Shown: positions 36,879 through 46,872 of the stretch, piece after piece
Layout of the letters: the number at the start of each line of letters is the position of its first letter
Numbering within the stretch: position 1 is the first letter of the stretch
NCBI GenBank assembly: GCA_002292375.1
Contig: DBBV01000017.1
Location: 62,001-126,000, forward strand
DNA: 64,000 nt
From: Methylococcaceae bacterium UBA975
GTDB lineage: Bacteria > Pseudomonadota > Gammaproteobacteria > Methylococcales > Cycloclasticaceae
Reading direction: 5' to 3'
Notes under the pieces: model-generated
What the model saw: the letters and a program-made list of their open reading frames with translations, nothing else
Databases searched by the model: none
What the model was told of the DNA's origin: nothing
Program-made: the position numbers and the translations under genes

Positions 36879-39800
36879 TTACATATTCCGACGATATTGG
36901 CCACCTACTTCAAAAAAAGTATCAGTAATTTGGCCCAATGTACAGTGACGCGAAGCATCCATTAACACCTCAAACACATTAACGTTCTTCTGAACCGCAT
37001 CTCGCAAGGCTACTTGCATCTTAGCTGCCTGCTCCTGGTTTTGGCGCTGAACGGTTTGCAACCGGTTTAACTGGCTTTGTTTTTCTTCTTCGGTTGAACG
37101 TGCCAGTTCTATGGTCGTTTGGACATCACCACTTTTAGGGTTTTCAAAGGTGTTTACACCAATAATCGGTAACTCCCCACTGTGTTTGAGCATTTCGTAA
37201 TGCATCGATTCGTCTTGAATTTTACCGCGTTGGTACCCCGTTTCCATCGCTCCTAATACGCCACCACGTTCTGAAATACGCTCGAATTCACGCAATACGG
37301 CCTCTTCGACTAAATCGGTTAATTCATCAATAATGAACGAGCCTTGTAAAGCGTTTTCGTTTTTAGCCAGTCCGTATTCTTTGTTGATAATTAGCTGAAT
37401 CGCCATAGCCCGACGTACTGATTCTTCGGTTGGGGTAGTGACCGCTTCATCATAAGCATTGGTATGCAGGCTATTACAGTTATCGTTAATTGCAATCAGT
37501 GCCTGCAAGGTGGTGCGAATATCATTAAAGTCCATTTCTTGCGCGTGCAAGGAGCGGCCAGAGGTTTGAATATGGTACTTGAGCTTTTGACCGCGCTCAT
37601 TGGCACCGTATTTAAATCGCATGGCAACGGCCCAAATACGACGCGCCACACGACCCATCACCGTGTATTCAGGGTCCATACCATTAGAGAAAAAGAACGA
37701 TAAATTGGCCGCAAAGTCATCAATCTTCATCCCACGGGACAAATAGGTCTCAACGTAAGTAAACCCGTTTGACAGGGTAAAGGCTAATTGCGAGATCGGG
37801 TTCGCGCCTGCTTCTGCAATGTGATAACCCGAAATTGATACCGAATAGAAATTTTGTATCTGCTTCTGTACAAAATATTCTTGAATATCGCCCATCATTT
37901 TTAAACTGAATTCGGTCGAGAAGATACAGGTGTTTTGCCCTTGATCTTCTTTTAGAATATCGGCTTGAACGGTACCGCGAACGTTGGCTAAGGCCCAATC
38001 TTTAAGCTTAGTTCGTTCCGCCTCGTTGGGTTCTTTGCCATGTTCTTGCTTAAATTTATCGTATTGCTGATCGATCGCAGTGTTTAAGAAAAAAGCCAAT
38101 ATGGTTGGCGCAGGGCCATTGATGGTGAGTGAGACCGACGTTGTTGGCGCGCATAAATCAAAGCCATCAAATAACACTTTCATATCATCTAAGCTGGCGA
38201 TAGAGACACCCGAATTGCCGACCTTACCGTAAATGTCTGGCCTTAAACCCGGATCATTGCCATACAGAGTCACTGAGTCAAATGCCGTGGATAAACGCGT
38301 GGCCTCACTGTTTTTAGACAGGTACTTAAAGCGGCGATTCGTTCTAAATGGATCGCCCTCACCAGCAAACATTCGCGCAGGGTCTTCACCCTCACGTTTA
38401 AAACCAAATACACCTGCAGTAAAGGGGAAATGGCCTGGCACATTTTCCTTTAATAAAAAACGTAACTGTTCACCGTGGTCAGAAAAGTTGGGGGTAGACA
38501 CTTTAGGAATACGCGTGCCCGATAAAGAATAGCTGGCGATGGTATTTGTAAGGTCTTTACCACGAACTTGATGTGTGTAAGTGTCTTTACTGTAGGCCTG
38601 CCTTAGGTCTTGCCAGGCATCTAACAGTTTTTTACAGCGCGGGTCTAAGCGTTCTTCACGTTTGTCGATCTGTTGTTTAAACGCGGCGTTTAAGTCATCA
38701 CTTTCACCAAGCATGCGTCGTGCTTCTATCAATTGTTGGCGCTCTCTTGCCAACACCACTTGTTGTTTAACATTTGCATGGTAATCGCGCACCGTTTCGG
38801 CTATTTCTGCTAGATAACGTTGCCGTTCTGCAGCGATGATTGAGGTTCGCGTTGTGGATTGTTTGCTGTTTATTTTTTCAAAAAAATCCCCTTCCCAACA
38901 ATTTAGCTGTTTTGCTGCAAACGTGCTCAATACACCTTGGTATAAGGCAGTTACGCCATCGTCGTTAAACTTAGATGCGATGGTGCCATAGACCGGCAAA
39001 TCATCAACCGGCGTAGTGAATAGTTCGTGATTACGTTGGTATTGCTTTCTAACGTCGCGGTGGGCGTCTTCGCTGCCTTTACGGTCAAACTTATTGATGA
39101 CCACCAAGTCGGCAAAATCCAGCATATCAATTTTTTCTAATTGACTCGCAGCACCAAACTCTGGTGTCATCACATACATAGAGGTATTGACGTACGGCAC
39201 AATGCCCGCATCGCCCTGCCCGATACCCGGTGTTTCAACGATAATTAAATCAAATTCGGCTACCTTACAAGCATTAATGATATTGGGCAGCGCATCGGGT
39301 ACTTCTCCCTTAGTATCGCGTGTCGCTATCGAGCGAAAATAGATATTCGGGTGATTGATCGCGTTCATACGAATTCGGTCACCCAACAGTGCCCCACCGG
39401 TTTTGCGTTTGGTTGGGTCGATCGCAATGATGGCGATTTTTAAATGTTCCAGCTCAAGGTTGAAGCGGCGGATAAGCTCATCTGTTAAGGATGACTTACC
39501 TGCGCCACCGGTACCGGTAATGCCCAGCACGGGTGTTTTATCATAGCCAGCAGCTTGTTTTTTTAAGGCCGCCACTGCATCATTAGCCAAACCATCTTCA
39601 TCTAACGCGGTAATCAAACGGGCCAAGTTTACGTAGCCGTTGTCGGTCAATGATTCGAAATTTTCTGGCACAGATAGTTTGCTTAAATCGTAATCCGCGG
39701 TTTCGATCATTTGATTAATGATGCCTTGCAACTGCATGGATTGACCGTCTTCTGGACTGAATATATGCGATACACCGTAGGCGTGTAATTCAGCAATTTC

Positions 39801-40154
39801 TTCCGCTACAATCACCCCACCACCGCCGCCAAACACCTTAATGTGCGAAGCACCTTTTTCGCGTAACAGATCGATCATGTATTTAAAATACTCGACATGG
39901 CCGCCTTGATAAGAGCTGATCGCGATACCGTGAGCATCCTCTTGTATAGCGGCATCTACCACTTCTTGCACCGAGCGATTATGCCCTAAATGAATAACCT
40001 CCGCACCGGTCGATTGTAAAATTCGACGCATGATATTAATAGCGGCATCATGGCCATCAAATAAACTAGCGGCAGTTACAAACCTAACATGGTTACTCGC
40101 GGTGTATTTTTTTATTTTTGATGGGTCTATCAGTGTTTTAGCAGCTGCTGGCAT
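36879..40154 (-). CDS. icmF: Fused isobutyryl-CoA mutase IcmF
   Basis: Adenosylcobalamin enzyme interconverting isobutyryl-CoA and n-butyryl-CoA, with its own GTPase chaperone built in. 1091 residues. The B12-binding domain (1-150) has SLFDGHDAAINIMRRIL with the cobalt-ligand His35, and FGGGGGVIV. The MeaB-like G domain (about 205-420) has GITGTGGAGKSSL, IDPTKRKTGGALLGDR, ETPGIGQGD and NKFDRKGSED. The mutase TIM-barrel region (about 560-1091) has FPFTAGVFGFKREGEDPARMF and the C-terminal EFERISERGGVLGAMETGYQ-type segment. The domain order identifies IcmF rather than methylmalonyl-CoA mutase. It follows an acyl-CoA synthetase by 8 bases. Confidence 0.95.
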   Translation of the reverse strand: MPAAAKTLIDPSKIKKYTASNHVRFVTAASLFDGHDAAINIMRRILQSTGAEVIHLGHNRSVQEVVDAAIQEDAHGIAISSYQGGHVEYFKYMIDLLREKGASHIKVFGGGGGVIVAEEIAELHAYGVSHIFSPEDGQSMQLQGIINQMIETADYDLSKLSVPENFESLTDNGYVNLARLITALDEDGLANDAVAALKKQAAGYDKTPVLGITGTGGAGKSSLTDELIRRFNLELEHLKIAIIAIDPTKRKTGGALLGDRIRMNAINHPNIYFRSIATRDTKGEVPDALPNIINACKVAEFDLIIVETPGIGQGDAGIVPYVNTSMYVMTPEFGAASQLEKIDMLDFADLVVINKFDRKGSEDAHRDVRKQYQRNHELFTTPVDDLPVYGTIASKFNDDGVTALYQGVLSTFAAKQLNCWEGDFFEKINSKQSTTRTSIIAAERQRYLAEIAETVRDYHANVKQQVVLARERQQLIEARRMLGESDDLNAAFKQQIDKREERLDPRCKKLLDAWQDLRQAYSKDTYTHQVRGKDLTNTIASYSLSGTRIPKVSTPNFSDHGEQLRFLLKENVPGHFPFTAGVFGFKREGEDPARMFAGEGDPFRTNRRFKYLSKNSEATRLSTAFDSVTLYGNDPGLRPDIYGKVGNSGVSIASLDDMKVLFDGFDLCAPTTSVSLTINGPAPTILAFFLNTAIDQQYDKFKQEHGKEPNEAERTKLKDWALANVRGTVQADILKEDQGQNTCIFSTEFSLKMMGDIQEYFVQKQIQNFYSVSISGYHIAEAGANPISQLAFTLSNGFTYVETYLSRGMKIDDFAANLSFFFSNGMDPEYTVMGRVARRIWAVAMRFKYGANERGQKLKYHIQTSGRSLHAQEMDFNDIRTTLQALIAINDNCNSLHTNAYDEAVTTPTEESVRRAMAIQLIINKEYGLAKNENALQGSFIIDELTDLVEEAVLREFERISERGGVLGAMETGYQRGKIQDESMHYEMLKHSGELPIIGVNTFENPKSGDVQTTIELARSTEEEKQSQLNRLQTVQRQNQEQAAKMQVALRDAVQKNVNVFEVLMDASRHCTLGQITDTFFEVGGQYRRNM

Positions 40155-40162
40155 AGTCTCTC

Positions 40163-41782
40163 CTAGCTATTCTGTCTTAATTCAACGCGTCTTATTTTGC
40201 CAGAAATTGTTTTTGGCAATGACTCTACGTATTCGATTTCACGCGGGTATTTATACGGCGCCGTGTGCTGTTTCATAAAAGTTTGAATTTCAAGCGTTAG
40301 TTCATCACTGGCCTGATAACCTGCTGCCAAAATAATAAAGGCTTTAACAATTTCGCCGCGCATCTCATCCGGTTTACCTATGGCTGCGGATTCAAGTACG
40401 GCAGGGTGTTCTAATAGCGAACTTTCAACTTCAAATGGACTAATTCGATACCCTGATGAGGTAATAATGTCGTCTGATCGGCCGACAAACCAAAAATACC
40501 CGTCTGCATCGATGGTGCCATTATCACCGGTGAGGTACCAACCGTTTTTAAAGCAGTTCGCGGTGGCTTGTTGGTCTTCCCAATAACCTGGGAACATGCC
40601 TGGTTGTAGAGGCTCGGTAATACGAATAGCAATGTGACCAATTACATCAACACCCAAAATATGTCCCGCATCGTCAACGATATGAACGTCCACACCCGGC
40701 ACCGGCTTACCCATAGAGCCCGGTTTAACTGGCATACAGGGGTAATTAGCAACGATATTGATCGTTTCTGTTTGCCCGTATCCGTCATAAATATTGGCGC
40801 CAGTCGCCTCTTTCCAAACTTTGATGACTTCTGGATTTAGCGGTTCGCCAGCGCCAATGGCGTGGCGAATTGAACTTAAATTGTAGCGTGATAGGTCCAT
40901 TTGAGCGAATACACGGTATACCGTAGGTGGCGCACAAAAGCTTGTAACCCCCAGTTTTTCAATCAGCTTAAGGTGTAGCTCGGCATCAAAACCTGTGCCG
41001 TCAAACAGCACCATTGCCGCACCCATTTGCCACGGCGCATATAACATACCCCAGGCTGCTTTAGCCCAACCGGTATCTGATAAGGTCCAGTGTATATCGT
41101 TTTCGTGTAAATCCATCCAATATTCGCCGGTAATCCTGTGCGCGTGCGCGTAGGCCATATCACGCGGTACCATTTTCGGCATACCCGTGGTGCCTGAGGT
41201 GAAATAGATCATCATTAAATCCGATGCCTTACATGGCTCAAGTTTTGACCTGTCTAGGGTTGCTTCCGAATCAGACGTTAACTGCTCAAAGGTACGCCAA
41301 CCTTCTCTAGGCTCACCGATAACGATCAGGGTTTGCAAGGTGGGACAGTTTTGCTTAATCGCATCAACCTTGTCCGCGTTATCTGACGTTACGATTGCGA
41401 CTGTCGCTTTAGAACGGTTAACCCGGTATTCGATATCCTTAGCCGTCAGTAAGTTTGTACCCGGCATGGTCACCACGCCCAACTTACAACTGCCGATCAT
41501 AACGGCGTACCACTCAGCTATACGCGGGATCATCACAAAGGCCAGCTCGCCCTTTGTAACGCCTAAACTGAGTAAGCCATTAGCAAATTGATTTGATAAG
41601 CTAGATAGGTCGCTGAATTGGTAAGGCGTTACTGTACTAGCCGTAGCATCCACTGCAATGAAGGCCAGTTTATCCGCTTCTGACGCTCTTTTATCGATAA
41701 CATCAAAGCCAAAGTTGTAATATTCTGGTGTTTCTAACGTAAAGTTAGCCTTAGTCTGTTCATAATTTACCATCGTAGACAT
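40163..41782 (-). CDS. Acyl-CoA synthetase (AMP-forming)
   Basis: ANL-superfamily ligase of 539 residues, most like medium-chain or benzoate-type acyl-CoA synthetases. Motifs: IYFTSGTTGMPKMVPRD (P-loop), GYGQTETIN (A5), GWYLTGDNGTIDADGYFWFVGR (A7-A8) and the catalytic Lys in SLPKTISGKIRRVEL near the end. I use the ATG at 41782 because AAGGAG lies 8 bases before it; a GTG at 41791 is possible. Eight bases separate it from icmF, so it probably activates a short branched or straight acid (such as isobutyrate or butyrate) for the mutase. This substrate is inferred from the neighbour only. Confidence 0.88.
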   Translation of the reverse strand: MSTMVNYEQTKANFTLETPEYYNFGFDVIDKRASEADKLAFIAVDATASTVTPYQFSDLSSLSNQFANGLLSLGVTKGELAFVMIPRIAEWYAVMIGSCKLGVVTMPGTNLLTAKDIEYRVNRSKATVAIVTSDNADKVDAIKQNCPTLQTLIVIGEPREGWRTFEQLTSDSEATLDRSKLEPCKASDLMMIYFTSGTTGMPKMVPRDMAYAHAHRITGEYWMDLHENDIHWTLSDTGWAKAAWGMLYAPWQMGAAMVLFDGTGFDAELHLKLIEKLGVTSFCAPPTVYRVFAQMDLSRYNLSSIRHAIGAGEPLNPEVIKVWKEATGANIYDGYGQTETINIVANYPCMPVKPGSMGKPVPGVDVHIVDDAGHILGVDVIGHIAIRITEPLQPGMFPGYWEDQQATANCFKNGWYLTGDNGTIDADGYFWFVGRSDDIITSSGYRISPFEVESSLLEHPAVLESAAIGKPDEMRGEIVKAFIILAAGYQASDELTLEIQTFMKQHTAPYKYPREIEYVESLPKTISGKIRRVELRQNS

Positions 41783-41931
41783 GCCAAACACTCCTTAAAA
41801 CCTTCGTATAATTTTTTTATCTGATCAATTTTATCACCTAAACCCTTCAAATAATAATAATTGCGCTTTACCCCCTTACAAGTGAGCTAACACGATGATT
41901 TAACTGATAAAAAAACACAGCTTTTTAGATC

Positions 41932-41963
41932 AAAAAAAAGCCCTATCCATCCAATGATAGGGC
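41932..41963 (-). terminator. Rho-independent terminator after purA
   Basis: On the minus strand the stem GCCCTATC/GATAGGGC with an 8-base loop is followed by eight T residues. It lies 25 bases past the purA stop codon and ends the long hfl-hisZ-purA transcription unit before the acyl-CoA synthetase gene. Confidence 0.9.
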
Positions 41964-41988
41964 CGATGTATTAAAGCAACCTAGGCTG

Positions 41989-43281
41989 TTAGCTAAAGGG
42001 GTTATTCAAGATAACCGTTTCCGTCCTTTCTGGCCCTGTTGAGATGATGTCTATCGGCACCTCGATTAGCGCTTCTAAACGTTTGATATAGGCTAAGGCT
42101 TCAGCTGGAAATTCATCCAACGTTTTTCGACCAGCAGTTTTGCCTTTCCAACCTGGCATCGTTTCAAATACGGGTTCGCATTGGGCATAATTTTCAGCAC
42201 CAATCGGAGGCACATCGATCAACTCTCCGTTTAGCTTATAGGCGGTACAAATTTTAACTTCCTCTAAACCATCCATCACGTCAAGTTTAGTTAGGCAAAT
42301 GCCGGTCAAACTGTTCAGTCGAGCCGAACGACGTAGTGACACGGCATCAAACCAGCCACAACGTCTCTCACGCCCAGTTGTTGCACCAAATTCATGGCCT
42401 TTTTCACCCAAATACCGTCCCACTTCATCGTTTAACTCTGTTGGAAACGGTCCACTGCCTACGCGCGTGGTATAGGCTTTAGTAATACCCAACACATAGT
42501 CCATATCACACGGGCCCATACCACTACCGGTCGCTGAACTGCCAGCGGTGGTATTAGACGAGGTAACATAGGGGTAGGTACCATGATCAATATCTAACAA
42601 AGCCCCTTGCGCGCCTTCAAATAAAATATTTTTGTTTTCACGATTCAGCTGATGCAAAACATCCGCAACGTCGATTAACATTGGTTTAATTATTTCTGCC
42701 TGTGCCATTAGCTCGTCAAACATCTGCTCCGCTTGGTACTCAGGGGCCTGATAATAATTTTTTAATACGAAGTTATGATAATCCAGTAACTCGTTAAGCT
42801 TTTCGCGAAAAATACCCGGCGTAAGCAGGTCGCCAGCGCGAACGCCTCGTCTGGCTACTTTATCCTCGTACGCAGGACCAATACCGCGGCCGGTAGTACC
42901 AATCGCTTTATTACCGCGCGCGTTTTCCCTAGCCAAGTCTAAACCTATATGTACAGGTAGAATAAGCGGGCAAGCCTCACTGATTTTTAAACGGTTAGTT
43001 AGATTAACACCGGCCTTTTCGAGTATACCCATCTCATCCAATAGCGCAGCCGGCGATAACACCACGCCATTACCGATTAGACAACTGACCTCGTCGCGTA
43101 AAATACCAGACGGTATTAAATGCAAGACAGTTTTTTTATCGCCAATAACCAAGGTATGGCCAGCATTATGCCCACCTTGAAAACGAACGACTGCCGCAAC
43201 ATCATCTGTTAATAAATCGACTAACTTACCCTTGCCCTCGTCACCCCATTGAGTGCCAATTACGACAACATTTTTTCCCAT
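41989..43281 (-). CDS. purA: Adenylosuccinate synthetase
   Basis: First committed enzyme of AMP synthesis from IMP, using GTP and aspartate. 430 residues, the bacterial standard. N-terminal GTQWGDEGKGKLVDLL, IMP loop IGTTGRGIGPAYEDKVAR, LFEGAQGALLDIDHGTYPY, and aspartate loop FGATTGRERRCGWFDAV. It lies 50 bases downstream of hisZ, a neighbourhood shared with Pseudomonas. The transcript ends at the terminator at 41932-41963. Confidence 0.98.
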   Translation of the reverse strand: MGKNVVVIGTQWGDEGKGKLVDLLTDDVAAVVRFQGGHNAGHTLVIGDKKTVLHLIPSGILRDEVSCLIGNGVVLSPAALLDEMGILEKAGVNLTNRLKISEACPLILPVHIGLDLARENARGNKAIGTTGRGIGPAYEDKVARRGVRAGDLLTPGIFREKLNELLDYHNFVLKNYYQAPEYQAEQMFDELMAQAEIIKPMLIDVADVLHQLNRENKNILFEGAQGALLDIDHGTYPYVTSSNTTAGSSATGSGMGPCDMDYVLGITKAYTTRVGSGPFPTELNDEVGRYLGEKGHEFGATTGRERRCGWFDAVSLRRSARLNSLTGICLTKLDVMDGLEEVKICTAYKLNGELIDVPPIGAENYAQCEPVFETMPGWKGKTAGRKTLDEFPAEALAYIKRLEALIEVPIDIISTGPERTETVILNNPFS

Positions 43282-43331
43282 TTTATTTCTCTATCTTTGA
43301 TGTAAATGTACCGAGCATAGACTCGACTATA

Positions 43332-44501
43332 TTAAGTAATTTGCCACTGACCCTTAAGGTTTTTAATCACGGCAGTGTGGTTTGGTGGTTTTTTATCACC
43401 TGGTAGCGCCTGTACAACCACTTTACCTGAGGCCCGTAGTTGACGAATTAACGTGTGTAAATTAACGTCATCTTCGTCAGGCGCCCAAATAACGGCCGGC
43501 TGATCTGTGTTGTTCAGCGAGCTCAAGCGAGACAAAACCTTAACGTCTGCGCTAAAACCAGTAGCCGGTAAAGCCGCGTCGCGTTGTTTGGTTAAACTAT
43601 CATAGCGACCACCACGCGCCACCTCAAAACCAAAACCTGGCACGAAAGCAGCAAATACAATGCCTGTTTGGTACTGGTAACAGCGCAGTTCTGCAAGGTC
43701 AAAATATAAGGGCAAAGCCGGATAAGTAGTCTGTAATAAGGCAGCTACTTTTTCTAACTCATCAATCGCGTTAAGCACCTGATCACCACCAATCGTCAGG
43801 TGTTTTCTCGCATCATTAAGTACGCTGGTATCGCCATTTAAACTCAATAACTGAGTAAACGCCGTTTGCCACGTTTGATCCAATTGATAAGCGTCCAATA
43901 AGTCGCCTAGTTCATCGCTTGCTTTACGCTGCAACACTTCGAACAGCTCAGCCTCTTGCTCTTCAGACAAACCTGCTTTGTTCGACAAGCCGCGAAAAAT
44001 GCCCACATGACCCAAATCCAAATGTACGTCTAACACGCCCGATATAGCCAAGGTTTCCAGCATTAAACGAATAATTTCGACATCACTGTGAACATGTTGA
44101 CTGCCATAGAGTTCTGCACCAACTTGTATGGGGCTACGTGATTTTTCAATCTTAGCACCACGCGCTTGTAGCACTGAACCGAGGTAACATAATCTAATGG
44201 GGGCATCTTGATAAAAGTGGTTAGCCGCCATTCTAGCGACTTGGGGCGTCATATCGGCACGCACACCAAGTGTTCTTCCACTAATTTGATCGGTTAACTT
44301 AAAGGTTTGTAATGCCAGCTCGCTACCGGTGCCCGTGAGTAGGGCATCGAGGTATTCAACCATCGGCGGTATCACATATTGATACCCCCACGTTTTAAAT
44401 AGGTCTAGCAGGTCGCGTCGAATTACTTCTAACTGAGCGGCTTCTTCCGGGTGGAGTTCATCTATCCCTTCAGGCAGTATCCATGAGTTTTTATTTGTCA
44501 T
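43332..44501 (-). CDS. hisZ: ATP phosphoribosyltransferase regulatory subunit HisZ
   Basis: HisRS-like protein that forms a complex with short-form HisG and makes it sensitive to histidine. 389 residues from the ATG at 44501 (MTNKNSWILPEGIDELHP). An upstream TTG at 44528 would overlap the DUF2065 gene and is less likely. The class II synthetase-like motifs 1-2 region (LFKTWGYQYVIPPMVEYLD, LGVRADMTPQVARMA) and the AELRCYQYQTGIVFAAFVPG segment are typical. HisRS catalytic motif 3 and the anticodon domain are missing. Its presence predicts a short-form hisG elsewhere in the genome. Confidence 0.93.
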   Translation of the reverse strand: MTNKNSWILPEGIDELHPEEAAQLEVIRRDLLDLFKTWGYQYVIPPMVEYLDALLTGTGSELALQTFKLTDQISGRTLGVRADMTPQVARMAANHFYQDAPIRLCYLGSVLQARGAKIEKSRSPIQVGAELYGSQHVHSDVEIIRLMLETLAISGVLDVHLDLGHVGIFRGLSNKAGLSEEQEAELFEVLQRKASDELGDLLDAYQLDQTWQTAFTQLLSLNGDTSVLNDARKHLTIGGDQVLNAIDELEKVAALLQTTYPALPLYFDLAELRCYQYQTGIVFAAFVPGFGFEVARGGRYDSLTKQRDAALPATGFSADVKVLSRLSSLNNTDQPAVIWAPDEDDVNLHTLIRQLRASGKVVVQALPGDKKPPNHTAVIKNLKGQWQIT

Positions 44502-44517
44502 CGTTGTATCAGTACGG

Positions 44518-44706
44518 TTAGCGCACAAAGGTTAACAGTAAAACACCTATCATCATGCTCACTAAACCAGACGCTCGAACGGTTCGGTCATCCATTTCAG
44601 TGATTCTTTTATAGGTATTGCGAAGCGCCTCAGGACTTATAAAGGGCATAATACCCTCTATAATTAACACCAAAGCAAGGGCTGAAAATAAGTCTTGCCA
44701 CGCCAT
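44518..44706 (-). CDS. DUF2065 membrane protein (YjeT family)
   Basis: 62 residues with two hydrophobic helices, WQDLFSALALVLIIEGIMPF and a C-terminal ASGLVSMMIGVLLLTFV. The length and the position directly after hflC equal E. coli yjeT. Function unknown; the link to HflKC suggests a membrane-quality role only by context. Confidence 0.88.
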   Translation of the reverse strand: MAWQDLFSALALVLIIEGIMPFISPEALRNTYKRITEMDDRTVRASGLVSMMIGVLLLTFVR

Positions 44707-44727
44707 GATGACTCCTGCTCTTAAAAT

Positions 44728-45597
44728 TTAGCGTTTAGCTTCGTTTTTAAAGTATTTAAAAAAGTCGGACTTAGGTTCTAAGACAATTAAATCATTACCC
44801 GAACCCATGCTTTTCCGGTACGCGCCTAGGCTACGATAAAAGGCAAAAAACTCTGTGTTTTTATTATACGCTTCAGCATAGGTTTCTGCCGCTACCGCAT
44901 CACCCCTACCTTTTAATTGTTGGGACTCTTTGTACGCATTGGCTAAAATAACTTCAGATTGTTTATCTGCTTCCGCACGAATTCTTTCCGCCGCTTCTTT
45001 ACCACGTGACCTGAATTCACGAGCAACTCGCTCACGTTCTGACTCCATCCTTTTATACACCGAAGAGCTCACTTCATCAGGCAGGTCAATACGTTGAATA
45101 CGCACGTCAATAATATCGATTCCTAAACCTTTACCCAATTTATTAGTGTTGGCGATTAAATCGTCACGGGTTACGTCACGGCCGACAGAGATCAGTTCTT
45201 TAATTGTTTGCTTACTAAAAGCCGCACGAATTTCATCTTTTACGAATTGATTCAAACGCGTCTCGACCTGGCTCGAATCACCACCGACTGAACGATAATA
45301 GTCGTTCACGTTTGACACTCGCCACTTAACGTAAGTGTCAACGATAACGTTTTTCTTTTCACTGGTTAGAAACCGTTCCGGACGAGAGTCTAAGGTCTGA
45401 ATGCGACCGTCAAACTTTCTAACGTTGTTAATAAACGGTGCTTTAAAGTGCAAGCCGGGTTCTAGGTCCGTTCGAACAATTTCACCCAAACGAAAAACCA
45501 TTGCTTTTTCACGCTGATCAACGGTAAAAACCGACATGGAGCCAACAAACAAAGCACCAACGATAACAAATAATACAACCGGATTCATTTTAGTCAT
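44728..45597 (-). CDS. hflC: FtsH protease modulator HflC
   Basis: Inner-membrane SPFH/prohibitin-family protein, 289 residues, that with HflK forms a cage around FtsH. One N-terminal anchor (about 5-23) is followed by the SPFH domain (VDQREKAMVFRLGEIVR, LEPGLHFKAPFINNVRKFD) and a charged coiled-coil (about 185-235, ERERVAREFRSRGKEAAERI). The start codon overlaps the hflK stop by one base (TAATG). Confidence 0.96.
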   Translation of the reverse strand: MTKMNPVVLFVIVGALFVGSMSVFTVDQREKAMVFRLGEIVRTDLEPGLHFKAPFINNVRKFDGRIQTLDSRPERFLTSEKKNVIVDTYVKWRVSNVNDYYRSVGGDSSQVETRLNQFVKDEIRAAFSKQTIKELISVGRDVTRDDLIANTNKLGKGLGIDIIDVRIQRIDLPDEVSSSVYKRMESERERVAREFRSRGKEAAERIRAEADKQSEVILANAYKESQQLKGRGDAVAAETYAEAYNKNTEFFAFYRSLGAYRKSMGSGNDLIVLEPKSDFFKYFKNEAKR

Positions 45598-46799
45598 TAT
45601 CTTCCCCTCACGTCTCTGTCTCGACCCCGGGTACTAAACTCTCCGGCACCATTGTCACCACTGTCAGGTGAATTAATAAAGCGATTTGTTGCTGTAGTGT
45701 CAGGTTTATTGTTATTAGATTTCATTAGTTTATCGATCGGTAGGTACATCAAATTATTGCCACCTTGTACGTCCATAATAACCTTATTAGAAGCACCTAA
45801 TACCGTTTCCATTGTTTCAAGGTACAACCGTTTACGCGTCACTTCAGGTGCTTTGTTGTATTCTACTAACAACTGACTAAACCGTGATGCATCACCATCC
45901 GCCTCGGCCCTAACTCGCTCATCATAACCCTGCGCTTCTTGCACAATACGTGAAGCCGCACCTCTCGCTTTTGGCACAACTTCATTAGAATAGGCTTCGG
46001 CTTCGTTGATAAAGCGCTGCTCATCCTCACGTGCTTTAATCGCATCTGAGAAGGCGCCTTGAACTTCTTCTGGTGGTTGCGCCTCAACCAAGTTAACCGA
46101 TGAAATGATAATACCGGTGCCATAATCATCTAACATGCCCTGCAACGAGGTTTGAACTTTGGACACCACTTCACTTCGGCCTTCTGTCAGCACAAAGTCC
46201 ATCTTGTTTTTGCCAATAACCGCTCTGATCGCACTTTCTGTCGCGTCTTTTAAGGTTAGATCGGGATTACGCACGTTAAACACGTAATCTTCCGCATCTT
46301 TAATGCGATATTGCACGGCTAAGCGAATATCAATGATGTTTTCATCCTTGGTTAGCATCAGCGCTTCTTTTTTCACCCCACTCGCTGCCTGCTGGTCACG
46401 ACCGGAGCGGTAACCAATTTCGACAAAACGCTGTTGATCAACGTTTACGATAGATACCGTGTCAACAGGTGTTGGTAAGCGCCAATGCGGCCCTGGCATA
46501 GTACTTTCGTGGTATTTACCAAAACGCAGTACGACACCTCGATTACCTTCATCGACGATATAGATGCCTGAGCCTAACCAGATTAATGCAGCCACCACGC
46601 CCAGCACAACAAACCCTGAACCGGATGGACCACCAGCGCCTTCTGAGCCACCTTTTTTAGGCGAACCACCACCAAACAGGCCGCCTAATTTGTTTTGTAA
46701 TGAACGCACAACCTCATCCAAATCGGGAGGACTTTGTTCTTTTTTTCGGCCACTCCATGGGTCTTTCTTTTTGTCGTTATCTGAGTCATCCCAAGACAT
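45597..46799 (-). CDS. hflK: FtsH protease modulator HflK
   Basis: Partner of HflC, 400 residues. The Gly/Pro-rich N-terminal cytoplasmic region (MSWDDSDNDKKKDPWSGRK) precedes one membrane helix near 70-88 (VVLGVVAALIWLGSGIYIV), then the SPFH domain (NRGVVLRFGKYHESTMPGPH) and a coiled-coil (ARGAASRIVQEAQGYDERVR). The C-terminus is polar and Asn/Arg rich. It follows hflX by 73 bases, conserving the hflX-hflK-hflC order. Confidence 0.96.
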   Translation of the reverse strand: MSWDDSDNDKKKDPWSGRKKEQSPPDLDEVVRSLQNKLGGLFGGGSPKKGGSEGAGGPSGSGFVVLGVVAALIWLGSGIYIVDEGNRGVVLRFGKYHESTMPGPHWRLPTPVDTVSIVNVDQQRFVEIGYRSGRDQQAASGVKKEALMLTKDENIIDIRLAVQYRIKDAEDYVFNVRNPDLTLKDATESAIRAVIGKNKMDFVLTEGRSEVVSKVQTSLQGMLDDYGTGIIISSVNLVEAQPPEEVQGAFSDAIKAREDEQRFINEAEAYSNEVVPKARGAASRIVQEAQGYDERVRAEADGDASRFSQLLVEYNKAPEVTRKRLYLETMETVLGASNKVIMDVQGGNNLMYLPIDKLMKSNNNKPDTTATNRFINSPDSGDNGAGEFSTRGRDRDVRGR

Positions 46800-46872
46800 A
46801 GTTAAAACCTCTAAAGTTGAATTGTTTTAATGAATAGTGAATTTTAGGTGGCTAAAGACCTGTAAGCAAGGA

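Noticed and set aside
36879..40154. Methylmalonyl-CoA mutase
   Set aside because: The B12 domain is N-terminal and a MeaB-like G domain is inserted in the same chain, which is the IcmF layout.
41792..41931. Cobalamin riboswitch before the acyl-CoA synthetase/icmF operon
   Set aside because: The 140-base AT-rich region lacks the conserved B12-box pattern; no riboswitch-like structure was seen.
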